Assembly (NCBI RefSeq): GCF_014207935.1
Contig: NZ_JACHLL010000001.1
Location: 62,001 to 126,000, forward strand
Source: Pseudomonas fluvialis
Lineage (GTDB): Bacteria > Pseudomonadota > Gammaproteobacteria > Pseudomonadales > Pseudomonadaceae
Direction of reading: 5' to 3'
Length of the DNA: 64,000 nucleotides
Positions within the stretch are counted from its first letter, which is position 1; each line of letters begins with the position of its first letter. Made by a program: the position numbers and the translations under genes. Under the pieces are notes generated by a model that worked only from the letters and a program-made list of their open reading frames with translations, did no database searches and was not told the DNA's origin. Below, one piece after another: positions 17,201 to 26,050 of the stretch.

Positions 17201-18187
17201 TCAGGCGTAGTGCAGCACCAGATCACAGGCCGCGAGGATGTCCTCGACGCCGGGGATATACAGCGGTTCCAGGCGGTACAGCGGCGGCGGAATGTCCGGC
17301 GCGGTGACCCGCTGGATCGGCGCCTGCAGGTCCAGCAGCACCCGCTCGTAGAGGCTGGCGGCGATCTCCGCGCCAATCCCGCCACTGCGCGGTGCCTCAT
17401 GCACGATCACGCAATGCCCGGTCTTGCGCACCGAGGCTTCCAACGTGGCCAGGTCAAGCGGCTTGATGGTGGCCACATCGATCACTTCAGCACTGACGCC
17501 CTGTTCGGCCAGCCGCTCGGCGGCCTGCAGGGTTTCCACCACGCTGGCACCCCAGCTGATCAGGGTCAGGTCGCTGCCTTCGCGCAGGGTGAAACAGCAG
17601 TCCAGCGGCAAGCGCTGGCCGTTGTCCGCCAGCGGCTGCGGGTTCATGCGGTAGAGCCTTGTCGGTTCGAGAAACACCACCGGATCGGGATCATCGATGG
17701 CCGCCAGCAGCAGGCCATAGGCCCGTGCCGGCGATGACGGGATCACCACGCGCAGACCGGGAATATGGGCGAACAGCGCCTCGGTGCTCTCACTGTGATG
17801 CTCAGGCGCGCGGATGCCAGCGCCCATCGGACTGCGCACCACCAGCGGACAGGACAAGCGCCCGCGGGTGCGATTGCGCAGGCGGCTGGCATGCGACACC
17901 AGGTGTTCCATGGCGGCATAGATGAAGCCGAGAAACTGGATTTCCATCACCGGTTTGAGGCCCTGCGCCGCCATGCCCACGGCCAGCCCGGCGATCATGG
18001 TTTCGGCCAGTGGCGTGTCGATTACCCGCTTGAAGCCATAGCTGTCGCGCAGGCCGGCGGTGGCGCGAAACACCCCACCATTGATGCCGACATCCTCACC
18101 CAGCACCAGCACGTTCTCGTCCTCGGCCATGGCGCGGTGCAGCGCCAGGTTGACCGCCTCCAGCAGACTGCGTTTGACCTCACTCAT
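17201..18187 (-). CDS. E1 beta subunit, 2-oxoacid dehydrogenase
   Basis: A 328-residue transketolase-like beta subunit that completes the thiamine-diphosphate site of E1. Typical segments are LGEDVGINGGVFRATAGL near the start, DTPLAETMIAGLAVGMA, MGAGIRAPEHHSES and the C-terminal VHEAPRSGGIGAEIAA. ATG 18187 follows GGAGG and overlaps the E1 alpha stop by eight bases (ATGAGTGA), indicating coupled translation of the two subunits. The longer frame to 18265 has no ribosome site and no conserved residues. Context with leucine dehydrogenase suggests that 4-methyl-2-oxopentanoate is a substrate. Confidence 0.92.
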   Translation of the reverse strand: MSEVKRSLLEAVNLALHRAMAEDENVLVLGEDVGINGGVFRATAGLRDSYGFKRVIDTPLAETMIAGLAVGMAAQGLKPVMEIQFLGFIYAAMEHLVSHASRLRNRTRGRLSCPLVVRSPMGAGIRAPEHHSESTEALFAHIPGLRVVIPSSPARAYGLLLAAIDDPDPVVFLEPTRLYRMNPQPLADNGQRLPLDCCFTLREGSDLTLISWGASVVETLQAAERLAEQGVSAEVIDVATIKPLDLATLEASVRKTGHCVIVHEAPRSGGIGAEIAASLYERVLLDLQAPIQRVTAPDIPPPLYRLEPLYIPGVEDILAACDLVLHYA

Positions 18188-19274
18188 GTTCGCCTCCTGC
18201 GGCGCGCGCAGCACGCTCAGCCAGCCACTCGCGCTGCTCGGCCAGCGCCGCCGGCCACTGTGCATAGACGTGCTCCAGCACCGACGACCAGTCCTGTGCG
18301 GGTGTCTGCTCGAAGCCGTCCACCGCCTCCTGCAGCTGCGCCTGGCACTCGGTGATCAGCGCCTGTTCTTGCTGCTCATCCCACAACCCCTGATCGGCCA
18401 GGTAGCGCTGCAGGCGGCGGATCGGCTCGGCCAGCCAGGCCTGCTTGACCTCCTCGGCCGAGCGATAGCGGGTGGCGTCATCGGCGGTGGTGTGGTCGCC
18501 TAGGCGGTAGCTGATGCACTCCAGCAGGTGCGGCCCCTTGCCCTGCCGAGCTCGCTCCAGAGCCACCTGCAGGCGGTCGTAGACGGCGATGATGTCGTTG
18601 CCGTCCACCTGTTCACCGGCAAAGCCGGCGCCGATGGCCTTCTGCGCCAGGCTCGGGGCACCGCTCTGAATGCGCCGCGGGGTGGAGATGGCCCACTGGT
18701 TGTTGTTGACCACGAACAGCACCGGCAACTGCCAGGCACCCGCGACATTCAGCGCCTCGAGGAAGTCACCCTTGCTGGTGGCGCCATCGCCACAGGTGGT
18801 GACCGCCACCCGGTGCTCGCCGCGCACCTTGAACGCCGTGGCCACGCCGCAGGCATGCAGAGCCTGGGTGGCAATCGGCACGCACAGCGGAAAGTCCTCG
18901 GCGGCGGCCGGACTGGCGTAGGCACTGCCGCGCTCGTCGCCACCCCAGTAGAGAAAGATCTCGCGCATGCTCACCCCGCGCAGCAGTTGCACGGCGGTAT
19001 CGCGGTAATAGGGCACCAGCACATCGCGGGGCTGCATCAGGCTGCCAATGGCCACGCCGATGGCCTCCTGACCGAGGGTTGGCGCGTAGGTGCCGATCCG
19101 CCCGGTACGCTGCAGGGCTACGGCCTTCTGGTCGAACAGCCGGGTCAGCACCATCTGTCGGTACAGGCGCACCAGCAACTGGCCATCCGCGGCCCAGGCC
19201 GGCAGTTCTCTGACCACCTGGCCGGCAGCATCCAGGTAGCGGGTAAAGGGGAGGTCGATCGGTAGATGCGGCAT
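18180..19274 (-). CDS. E1 alpha subunit, 2-oxoacid dehydrogenase
   Basis: A 364-residue alpha subunit that binds thiamine diphosphate and decarboxylates the 2-oxoacid. The cofactor motif begins GDGATSKGD and ends NNNQWAIS, and the phosphorylation-loop equivalent SYRLGDHTTADDATRYR is present, as in branched-chain and acetoin-type E1 alpha. Several upstream starts are in frame; ATG 19274 is chosen because GAGGAG lies seven bases before it. It follows the leucine dehydrogenase gene by 89 bases on the same strand. The set recalls P. aeruginosa PA3415-PA3418. Confidence 0.92.
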   Translation of the reverse strand: MPHLPIDLPFTRYLDAAGQVVRELPAWAADGQLLVRLYRQMVLTRLFDQKAVALQRTGRIGTYAPTLGQEAIGVAIGSLMQPRDVLVPYYRDTAVQLLRGVSMREIFLYWGGDERGSAYASPAAAEDFPLCVPIATQALHACGVATAFKVRGEHRVAVTTCGDGATSKGDFLEALNVAGAWQLPVLFVVNNNQWAISTPRRIQSGAPSLAQKAIGAGFAGEQVDGNDIIAVYDRLQVALERARQGKGPHLLECISYRLGDHTTADDATRYRSAEEVKQAWLAEPIRRLQRYLADQGLWDEQQEQALITECQAQLQEAVDGFEQTPAQDWSSVLEHVYAQWPAALAEQREWLAERAARAAGGEHE

Positions 19275-19363
19275 CTGCTCACTCCTCATCACGCCGGGTA
19301 GGCATGTCGGTTTCACGCCACGGCTTATGGCCATGACACTCCCCCGTCAGCACTGATTGGCAG

Positions 19364-20386
19364 CTAACGGGCGTACAGCAACTGTTCGGCCAGGGCTTCG
19401 GCGACCCGCGCCGGGGCGCGTTTGTCAGCCTTGGCATGGGCATAGATTTCGCTCAGGCGCCCACCGATACGACTCAGGTGAGCGGTCACGGCGGCGGCAC
19501 CGGCGCCCTGGTAGGTCAGGGCCACATGAATCAGGCCACCGCTGTTGATCACATAGTCCGGCGCGTGCAGGATGCCGCGCCGCTCCAGGGCATCGGCCAC
19601 CTCCAGACTCGACAACTGGTTATTGGCTGCCCCGGCGACCACCGCACAGCGCAGCTGCGCCACGGTGGCCGGATTGAGCACGGCACCCAGGGCGCAGGGT
19701 GCGAGGATGTCGCAAGGCGTGGCCAGCAGCGCCTCGGCCGCCACCGGGCGGGCCTGCAGCTCATCCACGGCCAGCTGCACGCGGCCGCTGTCCAGATCGC
19801 TGACATACAGCTCGGCACCCGCCGCCACCAGCAGCTCGGCCAGGGCATACCCCACCTGCCCCAGCCCCTGTACAGCCACACGCAGGCCCTGCAGATCGTC
19901 ACTGCCCAGACGGTCGAGGGCGCTGGCACGAATGCCGGCAAACACGCCCAGCGCGGTATGCGGTGACGGGTCGCCAGCCGCGGTGGTGCTGGTGACAAAG
20001 GATGTGGTCTGGGCGATGCAGTCCATGTCGGCGCTGGAGGTGCCGCTGTCGACGGCGGTGATGTAGGCACCACCGAGGGAGTCGATCATCCGCCCGAAGG
20101 CCTCGAACAGCTGGGCGCGGCTGGGAATGTGCGCCGGGCGCAGAATCACCGACTTGCCACCACCGAACGGCAGGCCGGCCAGCGCCGCCTTGTAGCTCAT
20201 GCCGCGGGCCAGGCGCACGGCATCGTCGAGGGCGGCCTGTTCATCCGGGTAGGCGAGATAACGGCAGCCGCCCAGGGCTGGTCCCAGGTGGCTGTTGTGG
20301 ATGGCGATGATGGCTTGCAGCCCGCTGTCAGGATCACGGGCCAGGTGCAGGGACTCCAGCCGGGCGGCTTGCATCAGGCTGAACAT
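19364..20386 (-). CDS. ldh: Leucine dehydrogenase (Glu/Leu/Phe/Val dehydrogenase family)
   Basis: A 340-residue NAD-dependent enzyme that oxidatively deaminates leucine and other branched-chain amino acids to 2-oxoacids. The substrate-binding segment LGGCRYLAYP, the lysine-rich PFGGGKSV with the catalytic lysine around residue 80, and the nucleotide fold VAVQGLGQVGYALAELL are all present. GGAGG lies five bases before the ATG. As first gene of the operon it would supply the 2-oxoacid that the E1/E2 proteins turn into an acyl-CoA, a catabolic route separate from the main bkd operon. Confidence 0.93.
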   Translation of the reverse strand: MFSLMQAARLESLHLARDPDSGLQAIIAIHNSHLGPALGGCRYLAYPDEQAALDDAVRLARGMSYKAALAGLPFGGGKSVILRPAHIPSRAQLFEAFGRMIDSLGGAYITAVDSGTSSADMDCIAQTTSFVTSTTAAGDPSPHTALGVFAGIRASALDRLGSDDLQGLRVAVQGLGQVGYALAELLVAAGAELYVSDLDSGRVQLAVDELQARPVAAEALLATPCDILAPCALGAVLNPATVAQLRCAVVAGAANNQLSSLEVADALERRGILHAPDYVINSGGLIHVALTYQGAGAAAVTAHLSRIGGRLSEIYAHAKADKRAPARVAEALAEQLLYAR

Positions 20387-20444
20387 GGGCGCCTCCGAGA
20401 GGGTCGTTCTGCCTCAGTATAGGAGCCCTGCCGACGCTGACCCG

Positions 20445-20475
20445 ATCAGCCGGGCATAAGCGATGCCCGGCTGAT
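20445..20475. terminator. Terminator-like 13-bp hairpin between two leftward genes
   Basis: ATCAGCCGGGCAT (20445-20457) pairs perfectly with 20463-20475 around a five-base loop. It lies 17 bases past the stop of the periplasmic protein gene on the minus strand. No T run follows, so it may stabilise or terminate the transcript with help from other factors. Confidence 0.6.
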
Positions 20476-20491
20476 AACCCGCACTACCCGA

Positions 20492-21268
20492 TCAATTGCT
20501 CGCGGTCAGGCTGACGACGATCTTGTCGCTGTAGCGGCTGACCACATAGGGCACCGAGCGCTCCTTGTAGTTCTGCAGCGACTTCTCGATGTAGGCGAAG
20601 GTGATGCCGACCTTCTTCAGTTTCTGGCTCACCTGCGCCTGACCGGCATACTGCTGGTCGAGGCTGGCCAGTTGCTGACGGAATTCCTGGGCCAACTGGT
20701 CAACCGGCTTTTCCAGGTCCTGGGCGTTGTCATAGATCGCCGAACCGCCGTCGAGGCTGGCAGATTCGCGCACGTACTCGGCGGCGATGCGCTGCATGAG
20801 AATGGCCTGATCCTGCAGCGGGTTGCCCTTGACGCCCTTGCTGGCCAGCTGTTCTTCCAGGCGCTGATAGCCTTCGCGCAGGGCATGCTGGCTGGCCGAG
20901 AGGTCGTTGACCGTGTGCAGATCGACATAGCCCTGTTCGAGCAGTTCGTCGGTGGCGACGATGCCGGCAAACTTGCGCCCCTCGTCCTGCACCGCCTTGA
21001 TTTCTGTCTCCAGCCCCAGGCCACTGGCCTGCTCGTCGAGCTGCTCGAGCTGGGTGAGAAAGCTCGCGCTTTCCGCCTTGAGCTGGCCGCCGACGTTTTC
21101 CGCACCTTCCTGAATGCTGTGCAGGTGGAACAGCGTCTGCAAGCGATAGCTGGCCAGCTGCTGCTGCTCCAGGCTGGTCAGCAAGGCCGCCGAATCGCCC
21201 TGCGCCACGGCCTGACCGGCCAGCAACAGCAAAGCACCCAACGAACCGTTCCGAATCAAAGATGACAT
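20492..21268 (-). CDS. Periplasmic protein of unknown function
   Basis: A 258-residue protein. Starting at ATG 21268, the N-terminus is a clear Sec signal peptide (MSSLIRNGSLGALLLLAGQAVAQ, cut after AVAQ or VA). The rest is largely helical and rich in Gln, Glu and Leu with long coiled-coil-prone stretches (EQQQLASYRLQTLFHLHSIQ; SQKLKKVGITFAYIEKSL), ending in a beta-like VPYVVSRYSDKIVVSL. I recognise no catalytic motif. Its place next to ldh is the same as that of a hypothetical gene in P. aeruginosa (PA3419, from memory). The open frame runs upstream to 21463 but without features. Confidence 0.75.
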   Translation of the reverse strand: MSSLIRNGSLGALLLLAGQAVAQGDSAALLTSLEQQQLASYRLQTLFHLHSIQEGAENVGGQLKAESASFLTQLEQLDEQASGLGLETEIKAVQDEGRKFAGIVATDELLEQGYVDLHTVNDLSASQHALREGYQRLEEQLASKGVKGNPLQDQAILMQRIAAEYVRESASLDGGSAIYDNAQDLEKPVDQLAQEFRQQLASLDQQYAGQAQVSQKLKKVGITFAYIEKSLQNYKERSVPYVVSRYSDKIVVSLTASN

Positions 21269-21600
21269 CCTAGTACCCCTTTCGCGTTCACTACCCTGTC
21301 GAAGCTGGCACAGCCCCCAACCACCCGACACTGGACGAAGGTTAGGTCGCCGTCGGTGGCTGGCCCCCTGCCAGAACTGCCTTTGTGCTGCTCCACGGCT
21401 TTTCCGGGCCGAACAGCGACTGTGCCATAGCCTGGGAGAGCCTCGCCAGCCGTGCGACAACACGGCGCAGCAGGCGGGCGAGCCTACTCACGGAGTGTTA
21501 CCGGCAGAAGTCAGACCTCCCCCATCTGGGCGATGGTCACTACCGATCAGCGGCGTACTGTGCAGGCTACCCCACACAACAACAAAAGAGGGTTCGCCGC
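21269..21600. other. Divergent intergenic region, no gene seen
   Basis: About 330 bases separate the leftward periplasmic protein gene from the rightward lipase gene. No protein family features, RNA gene or strong hairpin was found; only a weak imperfect inverted repeat near 21317-21362. It should hold both promoters. No sequence close to sigma-70 consensus could be assigned with confidence. Confidence 0.5.
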
Positions 21601-22674
21601 ATGCGTCAGTTACTCCTGTCCTGCCTGCTCTGCCTGTCCAGCCTGGCCCACGCCGCCACCGGGGTATTCCCCGACAGCACCTTCCAGAACCTCGACCACG
21701 GCCTGTACTGGTTCGGCTATGGCGACAGCTGGCAGAAGGCCGTGCCCGGCCAGAGCAATGCCTACTACAGCGCCAGCAAGCCCACGGTGATCTATGTGCA
21801 CGGCTGGCAGAACGGTTCGAGCCAGGCCAAGAACCGCGAGACCTTCAACCGCAAGGACGCCGGTGGCCCCGACCTCGATCTGGCCTACGCCTGGCTGGCC
21901 GCCGGCTACAACGTCGGCATCCTCTACTGGAACCAGTTCGCCGATGAAGGCGAGGTAAAGGACGCCGAAGCGAAGATCTGGACCGCCACCGGCCCGCGCG
22001 CCATGCGCTGGAAGAACAGCAGCGGCGTGTACAGCACCGGCCCGAGCATTTCCGCCGGCGAGCTGCTGTTTCGCAGCTACCGTGACAACCTGGCCGGCTA
22101 CAGCGGCAGCAACATCCGCCTGCTCGGCCACTCGCTGGGCAACCAGATGGCCATCGTCATCGCCAAGAAGATCAGCGACGCCGTCACTGCCGGCAGCATG
22201 AACAGCAAGCTGCTGCCCAAGCGCGTGGCCCTGCTCGACCCCTTCTATTCCAACTACGCCAAGAGCTACCTGGGCAACAAGTGGGTCGGCGAGGTCTGCC
22301 GCAGCTACGTCAGCGAGCTGAAAACCAAAGGCGTGATCTTCGAGGCCTACCGCTCCTCCGGCGCCAGCAGCACCGGTTTCATCGGCGACAGCAACAGCGG
22401 GCTGATGAACATGACCGCCTTCACCGAACTCAAGCCCTGGTACTTCGGCTCCACCCAACTGACCGAGAAGCACAACGCGGCGGTCTGGCACTACCTGTGG
22501 TCGTTCAGTTTCAACCCGCCGCTGATCACCGGCACCAGCAGCCAGGCAGCCTCGGCCAAAACCAGCGACAGCCGCATCAGCACCCTGATGAGCGGCACGC
22601 AGAAACTGGTACACGACCAGGGTGCCTACACCAAGGAACCGTCGGACGACAATTTCACCCTGCAGGCACGCTGA
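21601..22674 (+). CDS. Secreted lipase-like alpha/beta hydrolase
   Basis: A 357-residue exported protein. MRQLLLSCLLCLSSLAHAA is a typical signal peptide with cleavage after HAA. The mature part has the alpha/beta hydrolase features of lipases: an oxyanion strand VIYVHGWQNG, the nucleophile elbow in LLGHSLGNQMA, an acid candidate in ALLDPFYSNY, and a late histidine in KHNAAVWHYLW. The fold and length fit extracellular lipases or esterases. I begin it at ATG 21601, directly before the signal peptide; the frame is open further upstream without features. It is convergent with the SDR gene and followed by a strong hairpin. Confidence 0.82.
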   Translation: MRQLLLSCLLCLSSLAHAATGVFPDSTFQNLDHGLYWFGYGDSWQKAVPGQSNAYYSASKPTVIYVHGWQNGSSQAKNRETFNRKDAGGPDLDLAYAWLAAGYNVGILYWNQFADEGEVKDAEAKIWTATGPRAMRWKNSSGVYSTGPSISAGELLFRSYRDNLAGYSGSNIRLLGHSLGNQMAIVIAKKISDAVTAGSMNSKLLPKRVALLDPFYSNYAKSYLGNKWVGEVCRSYVSELKTKGVIFEAYRSSGASSTGFIGDSNSGLMNMTAFTELKPWYFGSTQLTEKHNAAVWHYLWSFSFNPPLITGTSSQAASAKTSDSRISTLMSGTQKLVHDQGAYTKEPSDDNFTLQAR

Positions 22675-22689
22675 GTCTCCGGCAGAAAC

Positions 22690-22718
22690 GACAAGGCCGG
22701 CATTTCGCCGGCCTTGTC
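22690..22718. terminator. Bidirectional hairpin between convergent genes
   Basis: GACAAGGCCGGC (22690-22701) and GCCGGCCTTGTC (22707-22718) form a perfect 12-bp stem with loop ATTTC, 16 bases after the lipase stop and 22 bases beyond the SDR stop. T runs are absent on both strands, but the position between convergent genes fits a shared terminator. Confidence 0.7.
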
Positions 22719-22740
22719 GCATTCAGTCAGCAGATAACCC

Positions 22741-23652
22741 TCAACCGGCATACTTCTGCAGGTTGGCCATCATTTCCTTCATCGCCTCGATATTGTCCTT
22801 CGGATGGGCAGCGCCTTCGAAGTCACAGATGCGGGCGAAATTGGCAGCCACGTCATCCGGGCTGAAACCGGCACGCGGGTCGAAACCGGCACCCAGGCTG
22901 CGCTCCCAACGCACCTTGCCCATCCAGCCGCCACCGACTTCGAACAGGCCGCCGGTTTCCTCGCAGGCTTCGCTGCCGAGGAACACCACCAGCGGGCTGA
23001 CCAGCTCGGGCTTGAGCTGCTCGAACACCTGCGGCGGAATCAGGCCTTCGGTCATGCGCGTGCCACCGGTGGGGGCAATGGCATTGACCAGGATGTTGTT
23101 CTTGCGGCCTTCGATGGCCAGGGTACGGGTCAGGCCGTACAGGCCCAGCTTGGCCATGCCGTAGTTGGACTGGCCGAAGTTGCCGTAGATGCCCGAGGTG
23201 GACGCGGTGAAGATCACGCGACCGAAATTCTGCTCGCGCAGGTGCGGCCAGGCGGCGTGGGTGACCTTGTAGGCCCCTTCGACGTGGACCTTGTAGACCA
23301 GATCCCAGTCGGCGTCTTCCATCTTGACGAAGGACTTGTCGCGCAGGATGCCGGCGTTGTTCACCACCACGTCGATGCGGCCGAAGGCATCCAGAGCGTT
23401 TTGCACGATCTTGCCGCCATCGGTTACCGAGTCATGGTTGGCCACCGCGGTACCGCCAGCGGCACGAATCTCTGCCACCACCTTGTCGGCTGCCGAAGCA
23501 TTGGCGCCCTCGCCGTGGGTGCTGCCGCCCAGATCGTTGACCACCACCTTGGCGCCATGCTGAGCAAACAGCAGGGCATGGGCACGGCCCAGGCCACCGC
23601 CGGCACCGGTGACGATCACTACTTTGTCTTCGAAACGCACTGCTTCAGTCAT
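22741..23652 (-). CDS. SDR-family dehydrogenase, 3-hydroxyacyl-CoA dehydrogenase-like
   Basis: A 303-residue short-chain dehydrogenase. The cofactor loop TGAGGGLGRAHA, the NNAG strand, a catalytic Ser region TASTSGIYGN and the YGMAK catalytic pair (SNYGMAKLG) are present. The extended GVFxVGGG-like C-terminus (GGLFEVGGGWMGKVRWERS) is characteristic of the dehydrogenase part of peroxisomal multifunctional enzyme type 2, which oxidises 3-hydroxyacyl-CoA. A fatty acid or side-chain beta-oxidation role is likely but the exact acyl chain is unknown. It stands alone, divergent from nothing, with 111 bases to the next gene upstream on the same strand. Confidence 0.88.
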   Translation of the reverse strand: MTEAVRFEDKVVIVTGAGGGLGRAHALLFAQHGAKVVVNDLGGSTHGEGANASAADKVVAEIRAAGGTAVANHDSVTDGGKIVQNALDAFGRIDVVVNNAGILRDKSFVKMEDADWDLVYKVHVEGAYKVTHAAWPHLREQNFGRVIFTASTSGIYGNFGQSNYGMAKLGLYGLTRTLAIEGRKNNILVNAIAPTGGTRMTEGLIPPQVFEQLKPELVSPLVVFLGSEACEETGGLFEVGGGWMGKVRWERSLGAGFDPRAGFSPDDVAANFARICDFEGAAHPKDNIEAMKEMMANLQKYAG

Positions 23653-23763
23653 GCAAAAAACTCCTGCGCCAGGCTTGGGGATGGCGCGAGTGTCAGGCAG
23701 GCTCCGCGTGCCGGCAACAATCGCCGCCAGCGCTGAATGATGAGCGATAAGACAGCGGCATGA

Positions 23764-24300
23764 TCAGCCGCGCTGGATCAGGCTCAGGTGGTTGTACAGA
23801 TGCAGCACATGCGCCTCGGCATACTCGGCGTGGCTTAGCTCACCATAGGCAAAGTGCGGCTGCAACGCGCCCTGGTGCGCGGCAAAACGGGCAAAAGCCT
23901 GCTGCAGCCGGGCCAGTGCATCGCTCACGGCCACCGGGCTGTCGATGGCCGGCGCGCCGGGGATCGGCTGATCCAGCGGGTGACGCATGGCGCCGCGGGC
24001 GGCAAACACGCTGAACGCCAGCGGCCCGACGGTCTGGCGGAACCAGGCCGGCTTCAGCTCGGGGTAGCCGTCGATACTGAAGTCGATGCTCTGCGCGCAG
24101 TGGTTGAAGACTTCGGTCGGCGACCAGCCCTGACGGCTGACCAGCGGCTCGGTCGCCAGGCGTTGCAGCAACACCAGCGCGGCATCGATGCTCAGCGCCG
24201 CTGGCGCAGGCCCTGCCGGTAGGCGCCAGTAACCGGCACCCAGCGCCGCCGCCCCACCGACCGCGAGCACCCCGAAAAACCGCCGTCTCTGCATATTCAT
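23764..24300 (-). CDS. DUF1569 protein with Tat signal (DinB-like fold)
   Basis: A 178-residue protein. The N-terminus MQRRRFFGVLAVGGAAALGAG is a twin-arginine-type signal, so the product is probably exported folded or membrane tethered. The body resembles DUF1569, a DinB/YfiT-like four-helix family, with SPTEVFNHCAQSIDFS and a late HVLHLYNHLSLI that may supply metal-binding histidines. Its ATG overlaps the stop of the hydrolase gene (ATGA), so the two are translationally coupled. The function is not known. Confidence 0.75.
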   Translation of the reverse strand: MNMQRRRFFGVLAVGGAAALGAGYWRLPAGPAPAALSIDAALVLLQRLATEPLVSRQGWSPTEVFNHCAQSIDFSIDGYPELKPAWFRQTVGPLAFSVFAARGAMRHPLDQPIPGAPAIDSPVAVSDALARLQQAFARFAAHQGALQPHFAYGELSHAEYAEAHVLHLYNHLSLIQRG

Positions 24301-25181
24301 GCCTCCCTGCCCTGACGAAACGCCAGGTAATGTGCCAGCACCGCTTCGGGTGCCTCGACCTGTGGATAGTGGCCGATAGTCTCCAGCAACACGCAGTCGG
24401 CGTTCGGAATCAGTTCACGGTAGCGCTCGACCATGTGCGCCCCGGAAATCGGGTCGGCCGCGCCATCGATCACCCGCAGCGGCACGCGCGTGCGCTGCAT
24501 GGCGCTGACCCAGCGTTCGCGCTGCACGCGGCGTTCGGGCATATACCGAATCAGCCGGTGCATCACCGCCGGGCCGTTGTGACTCTGGATCAGACTCCAG
24601 AAGGCATCCAGCTCGGCCGCCGACGGCTGGGTCTGCGGACCGAAGATCCGGGAAAGGTTGGCCGCCAGCTTGTCCCGGCTGAAAAAGCGGCCGATCAACG
24701 CGCCGATCGGGCTGAGCAACAGCTTCTGCACCAGCACCGGATGGTGGGTTTCCGGAAACAAACCGCCATTGAGGAACACGCAGCTGGCCAGGGCAAAGCG
24801 CCCTTCCTCATGCCGTGCCAGCAGCTCCTGGGCCACGCTGTCGCCGTAGTCATGGGCCAGCACATGCACCGACCCGCTCACACTCAGGTGCGTCAACAAC
24901 GCCTGCTGCAGATCGGCCTGCTCCAGCAGGCTGTAGGCATGCCCGCGCGGCTTGGCCGAATCGCCGAAGCCGAGCATGTCGCAGGCGATCAGCCGATAGC
25001 GCTCGGCCAGAGGCTGCCACAACAAGTGCCAGTCCCAGGCGGCAGTAGGAAAACCATGAATCAGCAGCAGTGGCTCGGCATCACTCGCACCAGCCGTCCA
25101 GTAGGCGATAGCCTGCCCTCTGAAGTCGAATGTCTGACTCCGGGCGCGCCAGTCGCCCAGAGCAATGCCCGTCAGCGCCAT
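24297..25181 (-). CDS. Alpha/beta hydrolase, epoxide hydrolase-like
   Basis: A 294-residue hydrolase of the epoxide hydrolase / haloalkane dehalogenase branch. The oxyanion region LLIHGFPTAAWDW and the nucleophile elbow LAHDYGDSVAQEL place an aspartate, not a serine, at the nucleophile position, which indicates an ester-intermediate mechanism on epoxides or halides. The acid is probably in DGAADPISG and the histidine in ETIGHYPQVE. ATG 25181 shares its A with the TAA stop of the aldolase gene (TAATG), so I prefer it over the longer frame. It belongs to an aldolase-hydrolase-DUF1569 operon. Confidence 0.85.
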   Translation of the reverse strand: MALTGIALGDWRARSQTFDFRGQAIAYWTAGASDAEPLLLIHGFPTAAWDWHLLWQPLAERYRLIACDMLGFGDSAKPRGHAYSLLEQADLQQALLTHLSVSGSVHVLAHDYGDSVAQELLARHEEGRFALASCVFLNGGLFPETHHPVLVQKLLLSPIGALIGRFFSRDKLAANLSRIFGPQTQPSAAELDAFWSLIQSHNGPAVMHRLIRYMPERRVQRERWVSAMQRTRVPLRVIDGAADPISGAHMVERYRELIPNADCVLLETIGHYPQVEAPEAVLAHYLAFRQGREA

Positions 25182-25957
25182 TACTGATCGTAACCAGGCA
25201 TCTGCGCATCCAGTTTGCGCAGCAGTGCCGGCCACGGCAGCGCGCCGCCCATGCCCACCGGCGTGCGCATCACACCCGCCATCATCTGCATGGCGCCATC
25301 GAGCACCCCCTGCGGGATATGCACCAGCTCACCGCCGCCACTCTGCGCCATGACCTGGATTTCGCAGGCGCGCTGGAAGATGAACATCATCAGGAAGGTA
25401 TCGGCGACGCTGCCGCCAGCGGTCACCAGGCCGTGGTTGCGCAGAATATAGAAGTGCTTGTCGCCGAGATCCGCCTGCAGGCGCGGTTTCTCGTCCGCGC
25501 GCAGGAACACGCCTTCGTAGTCGTGATAGGCCAGGCTGGAGAGCACGAACAGCGACTGCTGCGACAACGGCAACAGGCCGCACTTCTGCGCCGCCACCGC
25601 GACTCCGGCGGCGGTGTGGGTGTGCAGCACGCAGTTGGCATCCGGGCGCACTTCATGCACCGCGCTGTGCACTGTGTAGCCGGCCGGGTTGATCTCGTAC
25701 TGGCTTTCCATGAGTTTTTTGCCCGCCAGGTCGACCTTGATCAGGCTGGACGCGGTGATCTCATGGAACATCATCCCGTAGGGGTTGATCAGGAAGTCTT
25801 CGGTGCCGGGTACCTTGGCCGAGATGTGGGTAAAGATCAGATCATCCCAGCCATGCAGGGCGATAAGGCGGTAGCAGGCGGCCAGGTCGACACGGGTCTG
25901 CCATTCGGCAGCGGAGACCTGATCCTTGACGTTGGGCAGATTCAGTTGGGCAGTCAT
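25181..25957 (-). CDS. Class II aldolase/adducin-family protein
   Basis: A 258-residue zinc-dependent aldolase-like protein. The metal-binding pair is in VLHTHTAAG and the third histidine in ILRNHGLVTAG; THISAKVPG near residue 44 and NPYG follow the family pattern seen in fuculose-phosphate aldolase and adducin head domains. The substrate is unknown. It is the first gene of a three-gene operon, with the downstream hydrolase starting on its stop codon. The order SDR, DUF1569, hydrolase, aldolase matches what I recall of P. aeruginosa PA3427-PA3430. Confidence 0.86.
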   Translation of the reverse strand: MTAQLNLPNVKDQVSAAEWQTRVDLAACYRLIALHGWDDLIFTHISAKVPGTEDFLINPYGMMFHEITASSLIKVDLAGKKLMESQYEINPAGYTVHSAVHEVRPDANCVLHTHTAAGVAVAAQKCGLLPLSQQSLFVLSSLAYHDYEGVFLRADEKPRLQADLGDKHFYILRNHGLVTAGGSVADTFLMMFIFQRACEIQVMAQSGGGELVHIPQGVLDGAMQMMAGVMRTPVGMGGALPWPALLRKLDAQMPGYDQ

Positions 25958-26050
25958 GACTCACCTCGGCGTGTTGTTATGCCGATGGAGTCTAGCGACT
26001 GCCCACCGCGTCACCAGTTGCCCGGCGAGCCAGCATCGTGGCTTTGCCGG

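Noticed and set aside
17155..17400. N-terminal extension of the E2 gene
   Set aside because: It overlaps the E1 beta gene in another frame, is Arg/Ser/Cys-rich and lacks conserved residues; the lipoyl domain begins at the chosen ATG with a good ribosome site.
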